From UBA12018 sp051656605 (GTDB lineage: Bacteria; Bacteroidota; Bacteroidia; Bacteroidales; CAMTPD01), in the NCBI GenBank assembly GCA_051656605.1, contig JBOGCF010000049.1, forward strand, positions 124,001-188,000: a stretch of DNA of 64,000 nt, read 5' to 3'. Below, one piece after another: positions 16,476 to 26,065 of the stretch. Within the stretch, counting starts at the first letter, position 1; each line of letters starts with the position of its first letter. The notes beneath the pieces are model-generated. The model was not told the DNA's origin. It made no database searches and saw only the letters and a program-made list of their open reading frames with translations. The position numbers were made by a program, and so were the translations under genes.

Positions 16476-17672
16476 ATGAAATACTTTGTTTGCTTAGGTT
16501 TGATTTGTTTGTTTGTTCTGTTCTTTCACGCGGCTACGTTTGCTCAATGTGATACAAAGGCAGACTATCGAAGTAAGGCCGATTCGTTGCTTCAACGCAT
16601 TCATCGGTTATATACGGCAAAAGGACATGCCGGTTTGTATACGGAGACGTATCCGTTGAATTCCGAGAATACGGTAACGTATCTTGCCGAAGGTGCTCCG
16701 CAGAAACGAAATCAAGAGGTTTCCTTTTTGTGGCCTTTTTCGGGTATGCTTTCCGGATGTGTGTCGCTGTATAAGCAAACGGGTGATGCGGCTTATCTGA
16801 CGATGCTTGAAGAGCAAATACTGCCCGGCCTCGAAATGTATTGGGATGAAACTCGTGAGCCTTTTTGCTATCAGTCGTATCCTCGCTTCAATGGTGATAG
16901 CGATCGCTTTTACGACGATAACGATTGGTTGGCCATCGACTTTTGTGATTTGTATTTAGCGACAAAGAAGAAGGTTTATCTGGATAAGGCAGTTGCGTTG
17001 CACGATTACATTTACAGCGGATGGACGGATGAGCTTGGTGGTGGTATTTATTGGTGTGAACAACAGCGAAAGTCAAAGCATACGTGCTCGAATGCTCCTG
17101 CTGCAGTGTTGTGTATGAAACTATACGAGGCTACCGGAGATAAGAAGTATCTGAATCAGGCTAAGCAAACGTATGATTGGACCAAGAAGCATTTGTTGGA
17201 TCCTTCCGACTATGTGTATTGGGATAACATCAAGCTCGACGGTACAATTGCTAAAGAGAAGTATAGCTATAATACGGGGCAAATGATTCAGGCTGCTGTG
17301 TTATTATATAATGTTACCAAAGAAAAAAGCTATCTTGACGACGCAAAAAAGAGTGCGACCGGCGCAATAACGCATTTTACGGAAGTAAGGAAAGGTGCTT
17401 CCGGGCATGAGAAACAATTTTATACCCGATCGCCTTGGTTTAACGTGATCCTTTTTAGGGGTTTGAATGCCTTGGCAAATACAACTCAAGATACGAGTTA
17501 TGTTGAGTTAATGGCAGATAATGCAAACTATGTGTGGGTAAATAGCTTGAATGAATATGGTTTGCCCGGGAAAGATTGGGCTAAACCTTCGGAAGATGTA
17601 TATACATGGTTGCTCGATGCGGCTTGTATGATTGAATTATATAGTGAACTAATAGAAACGAGTAATAACTAA
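16476..17672 (+). CDS. GH76 family endo-alpha-1,6-mannanase
   Basis: A 398-aa protein with signal peptide (about 1-24). It has the (alpha/alpha)6 barrel layout of GH76, with repeated YLDKAVALHDYIYSG, YLNQAKQTYDWTKKHLL and YLDDAKKS-type helices and the catalytic Asp pair at residues 147-148 in RFYDDNDWLAIDF. GH76 enzymes hydrolyse internal alpha-1,6-mannosidic bonds, such as the yeast mannan backbone. The segment GGGIYWCEQQRKSKHTCSNAP and the C-terminal WLLDAACMIELY are also typical. It lies 16 bp before the GH125 gene, so the two form a unit ended by a terminator at 19143. The export signal lacks a lipobox, so a periplasmic location is likely. Confidence 0.9.
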   Translation: MKYFVCLGLICLFVLFFHAATFAQCDTKADYRSKADSLLQRIHRLYTAKGHAGLYTETYPLNSENTVTYLAEGAPQKRNQEVSFLWPFSGMLSGCVSLYKQTGDAAYLTMLEEQILPGLEMYWDETREPFCYQSYPRFNGDSDRFYDDNDWLAIDFCDLYLATKKKVYLDKAVALHDYIYSGWTDELGGGIYWCEQQRKSKHTCSNAPAAVLCMKLYEATGDKKYLNQAKQTYDWTKKHLLDPSDYVYWDNIKLDGTIAKEKYSYNTGQMIQAAVLLYNVTKEKSYLDDAKKSATGAITHFTEVRKGASGHEKQFYTRSPWFNVILFRGLNALANTTQDTSYVELMADNANYVWVNSLNEYGLPGKDWAKPSEDVYTWLLDAACMIELYSELIETSNN

Positions 17673-17688
17673 CCAATAAATTATAATT

Positions 17689-19113
17689 ATGTTGAGCAGA
17701 AGAAAATTCTTTCAGGTTGGAGCCGGATCACTAGCTTCAATGCTGATTGGTTCAAAGGTGAATGCCATGGAGCACATTTCAGAAGTGTTGGGCGTGACGG
17801 AGAAGTATGTTTCCGGTCGTCCGCCGGTAGACAAACGTTGCTTTAAGTCTGAGACAATTGAAAAGGCGATTGCCGCGACAAAGAAGAAGATAAAAGATCC
17901 GAAGTTGGCTTGGATGTTCGAAAACTGTTTCCCGAATACATTAGATACAACCTGTGAATATACGGTTGTGGATGGCAAGCCCGATACGTTTGTTATCACC
18001 GGAGATATTCATGCAATGTGGTTGCGCGATTCATCGGCACAGGTGTTTCCATACGTTGCTTTTGCAGCAAAAGACAAAGAGTTGCAATCCATGTTGCGCG
18101 GTGTTATCAACCGCCAAACAGAAAGTATCATCATTGATCCGTATGCGAATGCGTTTAATTTAGAAGCAACCGGTAGCGAGTGGGAGAGTGATAACACGGT
18201 GATGAAACCGGAATTGCATGAACGCAAATGGGAGATTGACTCGCTTTGTTATCCGGTACGCTTGGCCTATAACTATTGGAAAACAACGGGAGATAAGACT
18301 CCGTTTGATGCAAATTGGCAAAAAGCAATGGGCGAGATCTACAAAACCTTTGTAGAACAACAGCGTAAGGATGATTTAGGTCCGTATAAATTTACGCGTG
18401 TAACTGATCGCCAAGCAGATACTTTATTAAACTTTGGGGTGGGAAGTCCGGTAAATCCTGTTGGCATGATCGTTTCTTCTTTCCGTCCGTCTGATGATGC
18501 TACGATATTTGGTTTTTTAATTCCGTCAAATTTATTCGTAATCGTATCGTTGCGTCAGATGGCTGAGATGTTGAAGGCATTGAGAAACGATACTGCTTTG
18601 GCAAATAAATGTACTGCTTTGGCTGATGAGGTTGAGGCGGCAGTTCAGAAATACGGAATCGTAGAACATCCGAAGTATGGTAAGATGTATGCGTTTGAAG
18701 TAGACGGCTTCGGCGGACAAGTGCTTATGGATGACGCCAACGTGCCAAGTCTTATCGCTCTGCCTTACTTGGGTTGCGTAAAACAGAATGATCCGATCTA
18801 TCAGAATACGCGTAAGTTTATCTTGAGTAGTGACAATCCTTACTTCTTTAAAGGTACTGCTGCCGAAGGGGTCGGTAGTCCGCATACGGGACTAGGTTTT
18901 ATCTGGCCGATGAGTATTATTATGCGCGCAAATACGACCGATAACAAAGAGGAGATTGCCTATTGTGTTGAGATGCTAAAGAACTGTGATGGCGAAACCG
19001 GCTTTATGCACGAATCATTTGATAAAGACAACCCAAAACAGTTTTCTCGCTCGTGGTTTGCTTGGAGTAATACCTTGTTCGGGGAGCTTCTTTATAATAT
19101 TTACAATAATTAA
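17689..19113 (+). CDS. GH125 family exo-alpha-1,6-mannosidase with Tat-type signal
   Basis: A 474-aa protein that removes terminal alpha-1,6-linked mannose. The family motifs are plain: RPPVDKRCFKS near the start, CFPNTLDTTCEYT, GDIHAMWLRDSSAQVFPYV (about 105-125), YKFTRVTDRQADTL, and near the end FMHESFDKDNPKQFSRSWFA. The N-terminus MLSRRKFFQVGAGSLASML has a twin-arginine motif SRRKFF followed by a hydrophobic stretch, which suggests export in folded form through the Tat system. GH76 and GH125 together give endo plus exo attack on an alpha-1,6-mannan chain. Confidence 0.93.
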   Translation: MLSRRKFFQVGAGSLASMLIGSKVNAMEHISEVLGVTEKYVSGRPPVDKRCFKSETIEKAIAATKKKIKDPKLAWMFENCFPNTLDTTCEYTVVDGKPDTFVITGDIHAMWLRDSSAQVFPYVAFAAKDKELQSMLRGVINRQTESIIIDPYANAFNLEATGSEWESDNTVMKPELHERKWEIDSLCYPVRLAYNYWKTTGDKTPFDANWQKAMGEIYKTFVEQQRKDDLGPYKFTRVTDRQADTLLNFGVGSPVNPVGMIVSSFRPSDDATIFGFLIPSNLFVIVSLRQMAEMLKALRNDTALANKCTALADEVEAAVQKYGIVEHPKYGKMYAFEVDGFGGQVLMDDANVPSLIALPYLGCVKQNDPIYQNTRKFILSSDNPYFFKGTAAEGVGSPHTGLGFIWPMSIIMRANTTDNKEEIAYCVEMLKNCDGETGFMHESFDKDNPKQFSRSWFAWSNTLFGELLYNIYNN

Positions 19114-19142
19114 TATGTAGATTCTGTAAAATATCGTTCAAG

Positions 19143-19186
19143 AAAGCGCATCAAATTTGATAGTTTGATGCGCTTTTTCTTTTATA
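19143..19186 (+). terminator. Terminator between the GH76-GH125 unit and susC
   Basis: AAAGCGCATCAAA (19143-19155) pairs perfectly with TTTGATGCGCTTT (19164-19176), followed by TTCTTTT. Confidence 0.9.
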
Positions 19187-19234
19187 ATCAAGGTTTTTTG
19201 TTGTATGGTGTGCTCGAAAAATAAAATTATAGTT

Positions 19235-19270
19235 TTGTTTTTAATTATAAATAATTGATTAATATTGCAG
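19235..19270 (+). promoter_or_regulatory. Promoter of susC
   Basis: TTG at 19235-19237 and TAATATTG at 19260-19267 with a 22-bp spacer. The 15-bp segment TGATTAATATTGCAG (19256-19270) repeats the one upstream of the GH76 gene, so the two units are probably co-regulated. Confidence 0.55.
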
Positions 19271-19336
19271 CGTTACTATATGAAATCCCTTAAAGGTGTA
19301 TAATCTTGGTATGCACTTAACTTAAATTTATGTACT

Positions 19337-22300
19337 ATGGAATTTATGAGAAAAACAGAATTGCCTTTTAATTGGATAAAAGGCTTCTGTAAATTGAATT
19401 CGTTTATTGTTGCCTCTTTATTTATTTCTATGAGCCAAAACACAGCAGCCGAAACATTAACTGGAATAGATGTGCCTATTGTTGCTCAGTCACAAAAAGG
19501 TGCCGTGATAAAAGGTACAGTGGTTGATGAAAAAGGAGAAGCTGTAATTGGTGCAAATGTTACCGTTAAATCTGATCCTAAGGTTGGTGTGATTACCGAT
19601 ATGGATGGAAACTTTACCATCGACGTTCCAAGCGGAACTATTTTGCAAATTTCGTATATCGGTTATACTCCTCAAGACATCGTAGCTAAAACTGGTGCTC
19701 CTATCAAAGTAAGAATGGTTGAAGACACTCAAAACCTAAGCGAGGTTGTGGTTGTCGGATACGGATCGATGGATAAGAAAGAGTTAACCTCAGCTGTTGT
19801 TTCTGTAAAGAGTAAAGACTTTTTACAAGGAGCTGCAAATAATGCGATGCAAATGATTGACGGTAAAGTCCCGGGGGTTACTCTGTCGGGATACGGAGCA
19901 TCTGACCCGAGTCGGGATCCGATGTCGAGTTTGCAAGTGCGCGGAGCCGGGTCGTTGGATGCCGGAAACGGACCGCTTATCGTTATTGACGGGATGCCGG
20001 GAGGCGATCTTCGCAATGTTGCCAATCAAGACATTGAGTCAATCACAGTGTTGAAAGATGGATCGGCTGCCGCAATTTATGGTTCGCGAGCAGCAAATGG
20101 GGTTGTTATTGTGCAAACAAAAAAAGGAGGAAATGGAAAGGTCTCGATTACATACGATGGTTATATCGAGCATGACTTTGTAGCTAATAAACCAGATCTG
20201 CTTTCTGCAGACGAGTTTTTAGAACATGGGATTGATAAAGATTGGGGTGCCCGCACAGATTGGTATGATGAGTTAATTCGAAAAAATAACTTTGGACAAA
20301 ACCACTACTTAGCATTGTCGGGTGGATGTGAAAATACGCAGTTTCGTGTCTCGACCAACTATAAAAAGAAGGATGCGATAGATATTGCAACAGCAAGAGA
20401 AGAATACGGTATACGTGCAGGTTTTCAACAGAAAACTCTCGAGGGTTTATTGGAAGTAGGCGGAAATATATCTTATCGTATCACGAATGATAATTATTTG
20501 AGAATGAATGATGATTACTCGAATAGTTATGGAGCTTTTTCTCAAGCTGTAAAGCTTAATCCTACTATTCCGGTAATGGATCCGGACGATCCTACTCGGT
20601 ACAATATATTAAAAGGTTATGATACATATAATCCAATTGGAGATATTATGGATTGCATAAACGATGCTAAAAATGAATTTTCTGTGATCGATTTTAATAT
20701 AAAGCTAAACATTCTACCAAATCTGAATACGGAATTAAAGTTGGCAAGGCAATCGAGAAATGCAAATGCGCAACAATATTACAATAAATATCATAGAGAT
20801 TCTTTTGATAATATGCGTTCCGGGCGTGCTCGCTTAAAATCAGATAATTGGACAGACTGGACGCTTGAATGGATTGGAAACTGGTTTGCAACGTTTGGTA
20901 AAAACAATGTAAAAGTAATGGGTGGATACTCGTATCAAGAGTTTAATAACCAAGGATTCTGGGCCGAGAATATGAACTTTCCTTCAGATGCACCTCTGTA
21001 TAATAACTTGGAAACTGGTAGCTGGCTGAAGCTCGGTAAAGCAGGAATGGACTCCTGGAAAAGCAAAGAGAAAGCAATTGCGTTCTTGGGTCGTGTGAAT
21101 TATAGCTTTGACGATACTTATCTAGCAAGTGCGTCGCTACGTTATGAAGGTAACTCTAAGTTTGGTAAGGATAATAAATGGGGATTCTTCCCTGCTGCTT
21201 CTGCCGCTTGGCGTTTCTCAAATTTGGATGCGTTGAAGTCTGTATCGGCAATCAATGACTTGAAGTTAAGAGCATCCTATGGTGTAACCGGTCGTTCGGG
21301 CTTCCCTCGCTACAAGGCTCAAGCAATTTATAAAGGATTTGGTCGTTATCAAAATGATATGGGAGAATGGATACAAGTGTATGGACCCGATAATAACCCG
21401 AACTTCAATCTGAAGTGGGAGAAACAAATCTCGTGGAACTTCGGTGTAGATTATGCATTATTCGACAACAGACTAAGTGGTAGCCTTGATTATTTTATTC
21501 GTGATGGTAGAGATGTTATATCAGACTATGATGCTCCGGTGCCTCCATTTTTGCATCAAAACCTGTACACGAATGTGGCAACAACACGATCGAATGGAGT
21601 AGAGCTAAACGTGCAATGGCAGGCTGTGAAAACGAAAGATTTTAGCTATGAAACCAACGTTACAGCATCGTATACGCAATCGAAACTTGTAAAATTCTCG
21701 AACGGAACATTTACCAAAGGGTATATGGATCGTTATAGTTTACCTTCACCAGGTAATCCTGGCCCTGCTCAACGTTTGCAAGACGGAGTAGAAATAGGTA
21801 GTTTCTATGGCACTCGTTATGCCGGGGTAGATGAAAGTGGAAACCTTCTTATCTGGAAAGATGCAGTTGTAGGTGGCGAAACCAAATTAGCAAAAGATAA
21901 AAACGATAAAGACAAAGCATTTATCGGAACCGGTATGCCTAAGTGGGACGTATCATGGGGTCATACATTTACGTACAAGGAGTTTGATTTGTCGTTGTTC
22001 TTCAGAGGTAAATTTGACTACGAGATTCTCAACTTGTATCAAATGTATTATGGCTTGCAGGCTCAGCCAAACGTAAACTTACTGAAGGATGCCTTCACTC
22101 GCAACGGACACATCAAGAGTGAAAAGGAGATGTGTGATTACTTCCTTGAAAATGGTAACTATTTCAAATTAGACAACATTACGTTGGGATGGAATCCGAA
22201 GCTTAATACTAAATGGATTAGTAATCTTCGCGTTTATGCAACCATGAAGAATGTATTTACGATTACTAAATACAGTGGATTGGATCCGGCGAATATTCAG

Positions 22301-22387
22301 AGTACTGGTCTAGAGCCGGGTATTGGTCGTCTTGATGTATATCCAAGTACCAGAAACTTCTCTTTCGGAGTGCAAATTACTTACTAA
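19337..22387 (+). CDS. susC: SusC-like TonB-dependent glycan importer
   Basis: A 1016-aa outer-membrane protein; the start may instead be the Met at 19346. After the signal region come a carboxypeptidase-regulatory-like domain (about 55-135, VIKGTVVDEKGEAVIGANV), the SusC TonB-box/plug junction LSEVVVVGYGSMDKKELTSA, a plug with QVRGAGSLDAGNGPLIVIDG and SITVLKDGSAAAIYGSRAAN, and a barrel ending RNFSFGVQITY. It imports oligosaccharides together with the SusD protein encoded 19 bp downstream. The neighbouring GH76 and GH125 genes point to alpha-mannan fragments as cargo. The symbol is used in the family sense. Confidence 0.95.
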   Translation: MEFMRKTELPFNWIKGFCKLNSFIVASLFISMSQNTAAETLTGIDVPIVAQSQKGAVIKGTVVDEKGEAVIGANVTVKSDPKVGVITDMDGNFTIDVPSGTILQISYIGYTPQDIVAKTGAPIKVRMVEDTQNLSEVVVVGYGSMDKKELTSAVVSVKSKDFLQGAANNAMQMIDGKVPGVTLSGYGASDPSRDPMSSLQVRGAGSLDAGNGPLIVIDGMPGGDLRNVANQDIESITVLKDGSAAAIYGSRAANGVVIVQTKKGGNGKVSITYDGYIEHDFVANKPDLLSADEFLEHGIDKDWGARTDWYDELIRKNNFGQNHYLALSGGCENTQFRVSTNYKKKDAIDIATAREEYGIRAGFQQKTLEGLLEVGGNISYRITNDNYLRMNDDYSNSYGAFSQAVKLNPTIPVMDPDDPTRYNILKGYDTYNPIGDIMDCINDAKNEFSVIDFNIKLNILPNLNTELKLARQSRNANAQQYYNKYHRDSFDNMRSGRARLKSDNWTDWTLEWIGNWFATFGKNNVKVMGGYSYQEFNNQGFWAENMNFPSDAPLYNNLETGSWLKLGKAGMDSWKSKEKAIAFLGRVNYSFDDTYLASASLRYEGNSKFGKDNKWGFFPAASAAWRFSNLDALKSVSAINDLKLRASYGVTGRSGFPRYKAQAIYKGFGRYQNDMGEWIQVYGPDNNPNFNLKWEKQISWNFGVDYALFDNRLSGSLDYFIRDGRDVISDYDAPVPPFLHQNLYTNVATTRSNGVELNVQWQAVKTKDFSYETNVTASYTQSKLVKFSNGTFTKGYMDRYSLPSPGNPGPAQRLQDGVEIGSFYGTRYAGVDESGNLLIWKDAVVGGETKLAKDKNDKDKAFIGTGMPKWDVSWGHTFTYKEFDLSLFFRGKFDYEILNLYQMYYGLQAQPNVNLLKDAFTRNGHIKSEKEMCDYFLENGNYFKLDNITLGWNPKLNTKWISNLRVYATMKNVFTITKYSGLDPANIQSTGLEPGIGRLDVYPSTRNFSFGVQITY

Positions 22388-22406
22388 TATCTAAATTGAA
22401 TAAGCC

Positions 22407-24092
22407 ATGAATAAAAAATATATTTATACAGGATTGTTGGGATTAGCATCGTTGGCTTTCACAGGATGTACCAATCTTGATGAAGAAGTATTTAGCGATC
22501 TTACACAAGATAATTATTATACAGACAAAGCATCTGTAATTGCTGCACTTACCAGACCTTATGAGCATGGGCACTGGTGTGGATGGGACGGAGATCGTTG
22601 GATTCTGCAAGAGCTTTCGGCCGACCAATTTGTTTGGGCTCAAAAAGGAAAGCACGGATACGATGGTGGTCAGTGGATTCGTATGCACGAACAAACATGG
22701 ACAGCCGATGAAGGTGTCATCAATGGTGGATGGGTTGGTCCTTTCCAAGGCATCCAGCAATGTAATCTATATATTGCAGACTTCACCGGATTAGATTATG
22801 TTGGTATGGGGATGACGGAAGCTGATAAGAAACAGCATATCGCCGAAATGCGTACCCTTCGAAGCTGGTTTTATCTATTCTTGATCGACTTCTTTAGAAA
22901 TGTTCCTATTTCGACCGACATTGTTACACAAGTAGGACAATCTACTCCGCAAGAAGTATTTGCGCATGTTGATGCAGAATTGGATGCTGCTTTAGCTGAT
23001 CTTCCGAAGAATGGGATATCTGGCCGTTGGGATCAAGCCGGAAACAGAGCAATTAAAGTGCGTTTGTACTTAAATGCAGAGAAATGGATTGGAAAAGCGA
23101 TGTATGAAGAGGCTGCCACCATTGCGCAAGAAATTATTGATGGAAAATACGGTACGTATGCATTGGATGCCGATTATCGAGGTCCGTTCCGCTCGGGGGT
23201 AAATGGTTATAAATCTCCTGAAAACATATTTGAATTCCCACATGCTCGTAAGTATCTTGAGATGGGCTGGATGTACGACGCGTGTATGCACTACCAGGCT
23301 CGTTATTCGTTAGATAATGACAAAGGCGGTTGGAATGGTATTACATTGACACCATCGAGAGATTTACAAGGCGATCTATACAGCTATCAATTGGGAAAAC
23401 CTTATGAGAAGTTTGTGGATGGTGATTATCGTAAACAGCCATTTAAGACAACGGCAAAGGGTGGACAATACGATGGATTCTTCCTCATCGGTCAACAATA
23501 TGCTTTCGACTATAAAAATGGTTTTGGCTATACAGACGAAAAGATCTTAGGAACTGAAGAGTGGAACAAAGAACCACTTATTTATGTAGATCAAATTGGT
23601 CGTATTTCAGAAGGGGCTAACGGCCTGGCAAAAGGGTCGCATGTAAATACCGGAGAGGAAAACTCAGGAGTTCGTTTCATTAAATTCCCTTGGCTACCGG
23701 AAAGCCAAAACTTATTTATGATGAACTATGTTGCAGAGGTACGTTTGGCCGAGATGTATTACGTGGTCGCTGAAAATGCTTTCCGTAAAGGAGATGTAGC
23801 AAAAGCAGCACAATACCTCGATGATGTGCGTAAACGCAACTACCCGGCTTCTATCTGGGCAGAAAATAGTTACGTATTGAATCCTTCTAAGTTAACAGAA
23901 GATGAGTTTGTGGATGAGTTGGGACGTGAGTTCTTGGGCGAGCGCCATCGTCGTACCGACTTGATTCGCTTCAACCGTTTCGGTAACGAATGGTGGGATA
24001 AGAAAGCTACGACGGGAAAAGAGATTTATCCGATTCCTAATCGTATTGTAAACTCAAATCCGTTGATCGATCAAACAACTCCCGGATTTTAA
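22407..24092 (+). CDS. susD: SusD/RagB family surface glycan-binding lipoprotein
   Basis: A 561-aa lipoprotein (lipobox LAFTGC, Cys about residue 21). SusD features: N-terminal TNLDEEVFSDLTQDNYYTD, TPR-like helices (MRTLRSWFYLFLIDFFRNVPI, AIKVRLYLNAEKWIG), and the C-terminal VRLAEMYYVVAENAFRKGD and FLGERHRRTDLIRFNRF-type segments, ending with a PIPNRIVNSNPLI motif. It caps the SusC barrel and delivers glycan. It is followed by a hairpin terminator, so it ends the susCD unit. Confidence 0.95.
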   Translation: MNKKYIYTGLLGLASLAFTGCTNLDEEVFSDLTQDNYYTDKASVIAALTRPYEHGHWCGWDGDRWILQELSADQFVWAQKGKHGYDGGQWIRMHEQTWTADEGVINGGWVGPFQGIQQCNLYIADFTGLDYVGMGMTEADKKQHIAEMRTLRSWFYLFLIDFFRNVPISTDIVTQVGQSTPQEVFAHVDAELDAALADLPKNGISGRWDQAGNRAIKVRLYLNAEKWIGKAMYEEAATIAQEIIDGKYGTYALDADYRGPFRSGVNGYKSPENIFEFPHARKYLEMGWMYDACMHYQARYSLDNDKGGWNGITLTPSRDLQGDLYSYQLGKPYEKFVDGDYRKQPFKTTAKGGQYDGFFLIGQQYAFDYKNGFGYTDEKILGTEEWNKEPLIYVDQIGRISEGANGLAKGSHVNTGEENSGVRFIKFPWLPESQNLFMMNYVAEVRLAEMYYVVAENAFRKGDVAKAAQYLDDVRKRNYPASIWAENSYVLNPSKLTEDEFVDELGREFLGERHRRTDLIRFNRFGNEWWDKKATTGKEIYPIPNRIVNSNPLIDQTTPGF

Positions 24093-24122
24093 TTAGATAC
24101 TAGATAAATTGGTTAGTTAAGT

Positions 24123-24170
24123 GAACCCTTGGGATTTGTAACCTAATTACAGTTCCGAGGGTTCTTATTT
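24123..24170 (+). terminator. Terminator after susD
   Basis: GAACCCTTGGGA (24123-24134) pairs with TTCCGAGGGTTC (24153-24164), followed by TTATTT. Confidence 0.7.
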
Positions 24171-24207
24171 ATAAATTGCAGCTAGTGATTTCTGATAAAT
24201 ATATTGA

Positions 24208-25185
24208 ATGATGAGACGATTAGAAGTTTATTTCGTACTTGTATTATTGATAAGTGGACTTGTTGGCTGTATGCCTTCGAGTGAAAAGACTGATTTATTA
24301 GATATTAGGAAAGAGTCTTTTATATATGCAATCAAAGGAAACGATACCCTTCGGTTGGATATATATAATCAGGACAAAAAGGATTATGAAAAACGGAAGC
24401 CGGTGTTCTTGTTTGTATTTGGCGGAGGCTTCAAAACCGGAAACAGGGCTGCACAGGAATACATTTCTTTTTTCGAGTATTTAGCAAAACAAGGTTTTGT
24501 GGTAGCATCCATTGATTATCGTACGATATTGAATCAAGCATTGGCAAAAGAAGAGCCAACGGCAGCAGGCTTTGCGATTGCGCTTCAACGATCAATCGGA
24601 ACAGCTGTTGCGGATTTATTTGATGCAACACACTATATTTTAAGTAAGGCCGATGACTGGCAAATCGATTCTACACAAATCATAGCCGGTGGATCAAGTG
24701 CCGGAGCCATAACCGTATTGCAGGCAGAGTATGAAATCTGTAACTCGAAAACAGAGATTCAAAGTCTTCCTTCCCACTTCAACTATGCAGGAATTGTAGC
24801 TTATGCCGGTGCGGTACAAGATATCGCATTTCCTATCTGGCAGAAAAAGCCTTGCCCGATATTGCTGTTTCATGGCGATGCCGATCGTGTCGTTCCTTTC
24901 GACCGTGTTGTGATACCAAACATCGGGGGACTTTGGGGGGCACATACCGTAGCGCAAAGTTTAGATCAAGCAGCAACTCCTTACTTTTTTTATACCATCG
25001 CCAATGCCGGTCATGAGATTGCTTCCGTTCCGCTGCAAACACATCAGCAAGAGTTTCTCAACTTTTACGAACGGTTGATTGTGAACAATGAAAAGCGTTC
25101 CATTCGTATCAAAGAATTTGTGCCCGGAGAGCAACCCGTAAACAAATCATTTAGCCTTGAAGATTTTATAAAGACCAATCAATAA
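24208..25185 (+). CDS. Alpha/beta-hydrolase lipoprotein, probable carbohydrate esterase
   Basis: A 325-aa lipoprotein (signal ending LISGLVGC). Alpha/beta-hydrolase fold with the oxyanion segment FGGGFKTGN, nucleophile elbow GGSSAG (Ser about residue 162), acid in LFHGDADRVVPFD and the His in NAGHEIAS. It resembles the xylan-esterase/BD-FAE-like carboxylesterases. In a mannan locus it might remove acyl groups from the glycan or an attached decoration, but the substrate is inference. It lies beyond the susD terminator, so it is transcribed by read-through or from its own promoter, for which I see no clear consensus. It converges with the DUF2490 gene, 12 bp away. Confidence 0.8.
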   Translation: MMRRLEVYFVLVLLISGLVGCMPSSEKTDLLDIRKESFIYAIKGNDTLRLDIYNQDKKDYEKRKPVFLFVFGGGFKTGNRAAQEYISFFEYLAKQGFVVASIDYRTILNQALAKEEPTAAGFAIALQRSIGTAVADLFDATHYILSKADDWQIDSTQIIAGGSSAGAITVLQAEYEICNSKTEIQSLPSHFNYAGIVAYAGAVQDIAFPIWQKKPCPILLFHGDADRVVPFDRVVIPNIGGLWGAHTVAQSLDQAATPYFFYTIANAGHEIASVPLQTHQQEFLNFYERLIVNNEKRSIRIKEFVPGEQPVNKSFSLEDFIKTNQ

Positions 25186-25197
25186 TTAAAGGTAAAT

Positions 25198-25860
25198 CTA
25201 CAATTTATACGTATATCCTACGCCGATTGCATTCTTATAATTCACAGGATCCGGCGCTTCGAAAATATGATACCTGTAGTATAGTTGGAATGCAGAGTGT
25301 TTATTCAATGCATAGTCGAAGCCGCACGAAAGGCGTATCCTGTCTAGGCTGAAATGCTTTCCTTTCAACGTATTGTTGAAGGTTTCCGCATACACAAATG
25401 GTGACACGTCTAGGTTGTTAATGTTGTATGCAACCGTAAGCATACTTCGGAAGAAGTTGCTCGGAGTCTGGCTGTTTTCCTTAAACGTACTTTGAAAGCG
25501 TTCGCGCACAGAGAAGCGGAAAGCTCCTATTTTCTTCGTTGCGGTTGCGTAAAATAAATAGCGATGTCGCTTTTCTCCTCCTTTGTCGAGCTTATCAATA
25601 AACATATAAGCCGTACCAATGGTCAGAAACTTCAATGGCTTATAGCGAATCTCCGCAGTGGTAAAACTCCATTCTACTCCGCCAAAGTCTTGCTGAATAC
25701 GTAAGTCTTCTTCGACCAAAAATGAAAACCGTTGATAAATGGGACCGCTGAATCCGACTTTCCATGCCGTATTGATACCGTCGCGGGCATACAATTGAGA
25801 GGGATTTAACAAATTGATAAAGAATAAAAGAGCTAGCAAGTTAAGTTTTAAGTGTTTCAT
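25198..25860 (-). CDS. DUF2490 family outer-membrane protein
   Basis: A 220-aa protein with signal peptide (MKHLKLNLLALLFFINLLNPSQLYA). The remainder is strongly beta, with alternating patterns such as FSFLVEEDLRIQQDFGG, FRFSVRERFQSTF and FQLYYRYHIFE, ending in NAIGVGYTYKL, as in the DUF2490 small barrel family. The function of the family is unknown. The 23-bp-period repeat array lies 59-142 bp upstream of its start, so that array could regulate it. Confidence 0.8.
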   Translation of the reverse strand: MKHLKLNLLALLFFINLLNPSQLYARDGINTAWKVGFSGPIYQRFSFLVEEDLRIQQDFGGVEWSFTTAEIRYKPLKFLTIGTAYMFIDKLDKGGEKRHRYLFYATATKKIGAFRFSVRERFQSTFKENSQTPSNFFRSMLTVAYNINNLDVSPFVYAETFNNTLKGKHFSLDRIRLSCGFDYALNKHSAFQLYYRYHIFEAPDPVNYKNAIGVGYTYKL

Positions 25861-25918
25861 GAAATAGATTTTATATGCTCATTTGTAGTTTCGAATACAA
25901 GTAATTTATGGACAAAAC

Positions 25919-26002
25919 GTTTTCGTCGAAGACGCGAAACAGTCTTCATTGAAAACGAAAATGCGTCTTCGACGAAAACAGAAATCCGTTTTCAATGAAG
26001 AC
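25919..26002. repeat. Exact 4 x 23-bp array of a 15-bp dyad motif
   Basis: Four 15-bp units start at 25919, 25942, 25965 and 25988, exactly 23 bp apart with 8-bp spacers. They are GTTTTCGTCGAAGAC, GTCTTCATTGAAAAC, GTCTTCGACGAAAAC and GTTTTCAATGAAGAC: one motif GTCTTC-N3-GAAAAC in orientation minus, plus, plus, minus. Units 1 and 3 are exact reverse complements (17 bp with flanks), as are units 2 and 4 (16 bp), so in RNA the pairs would interleave. Confidence 0.85.
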
Positions 26003-26065
26003 GAAATCCCTCGAAAGGAGGATGCCTACATGTATTTGAGTATGCAAAAGTAACAACCTAAAACA

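Noticed and set aside
25919..26002. CRISPR-like array
   Set aside because: Units are 15 bp with 8-bp spacers and alternate in orientation, far from CRISPR geometry, and no cas gene is in the window.
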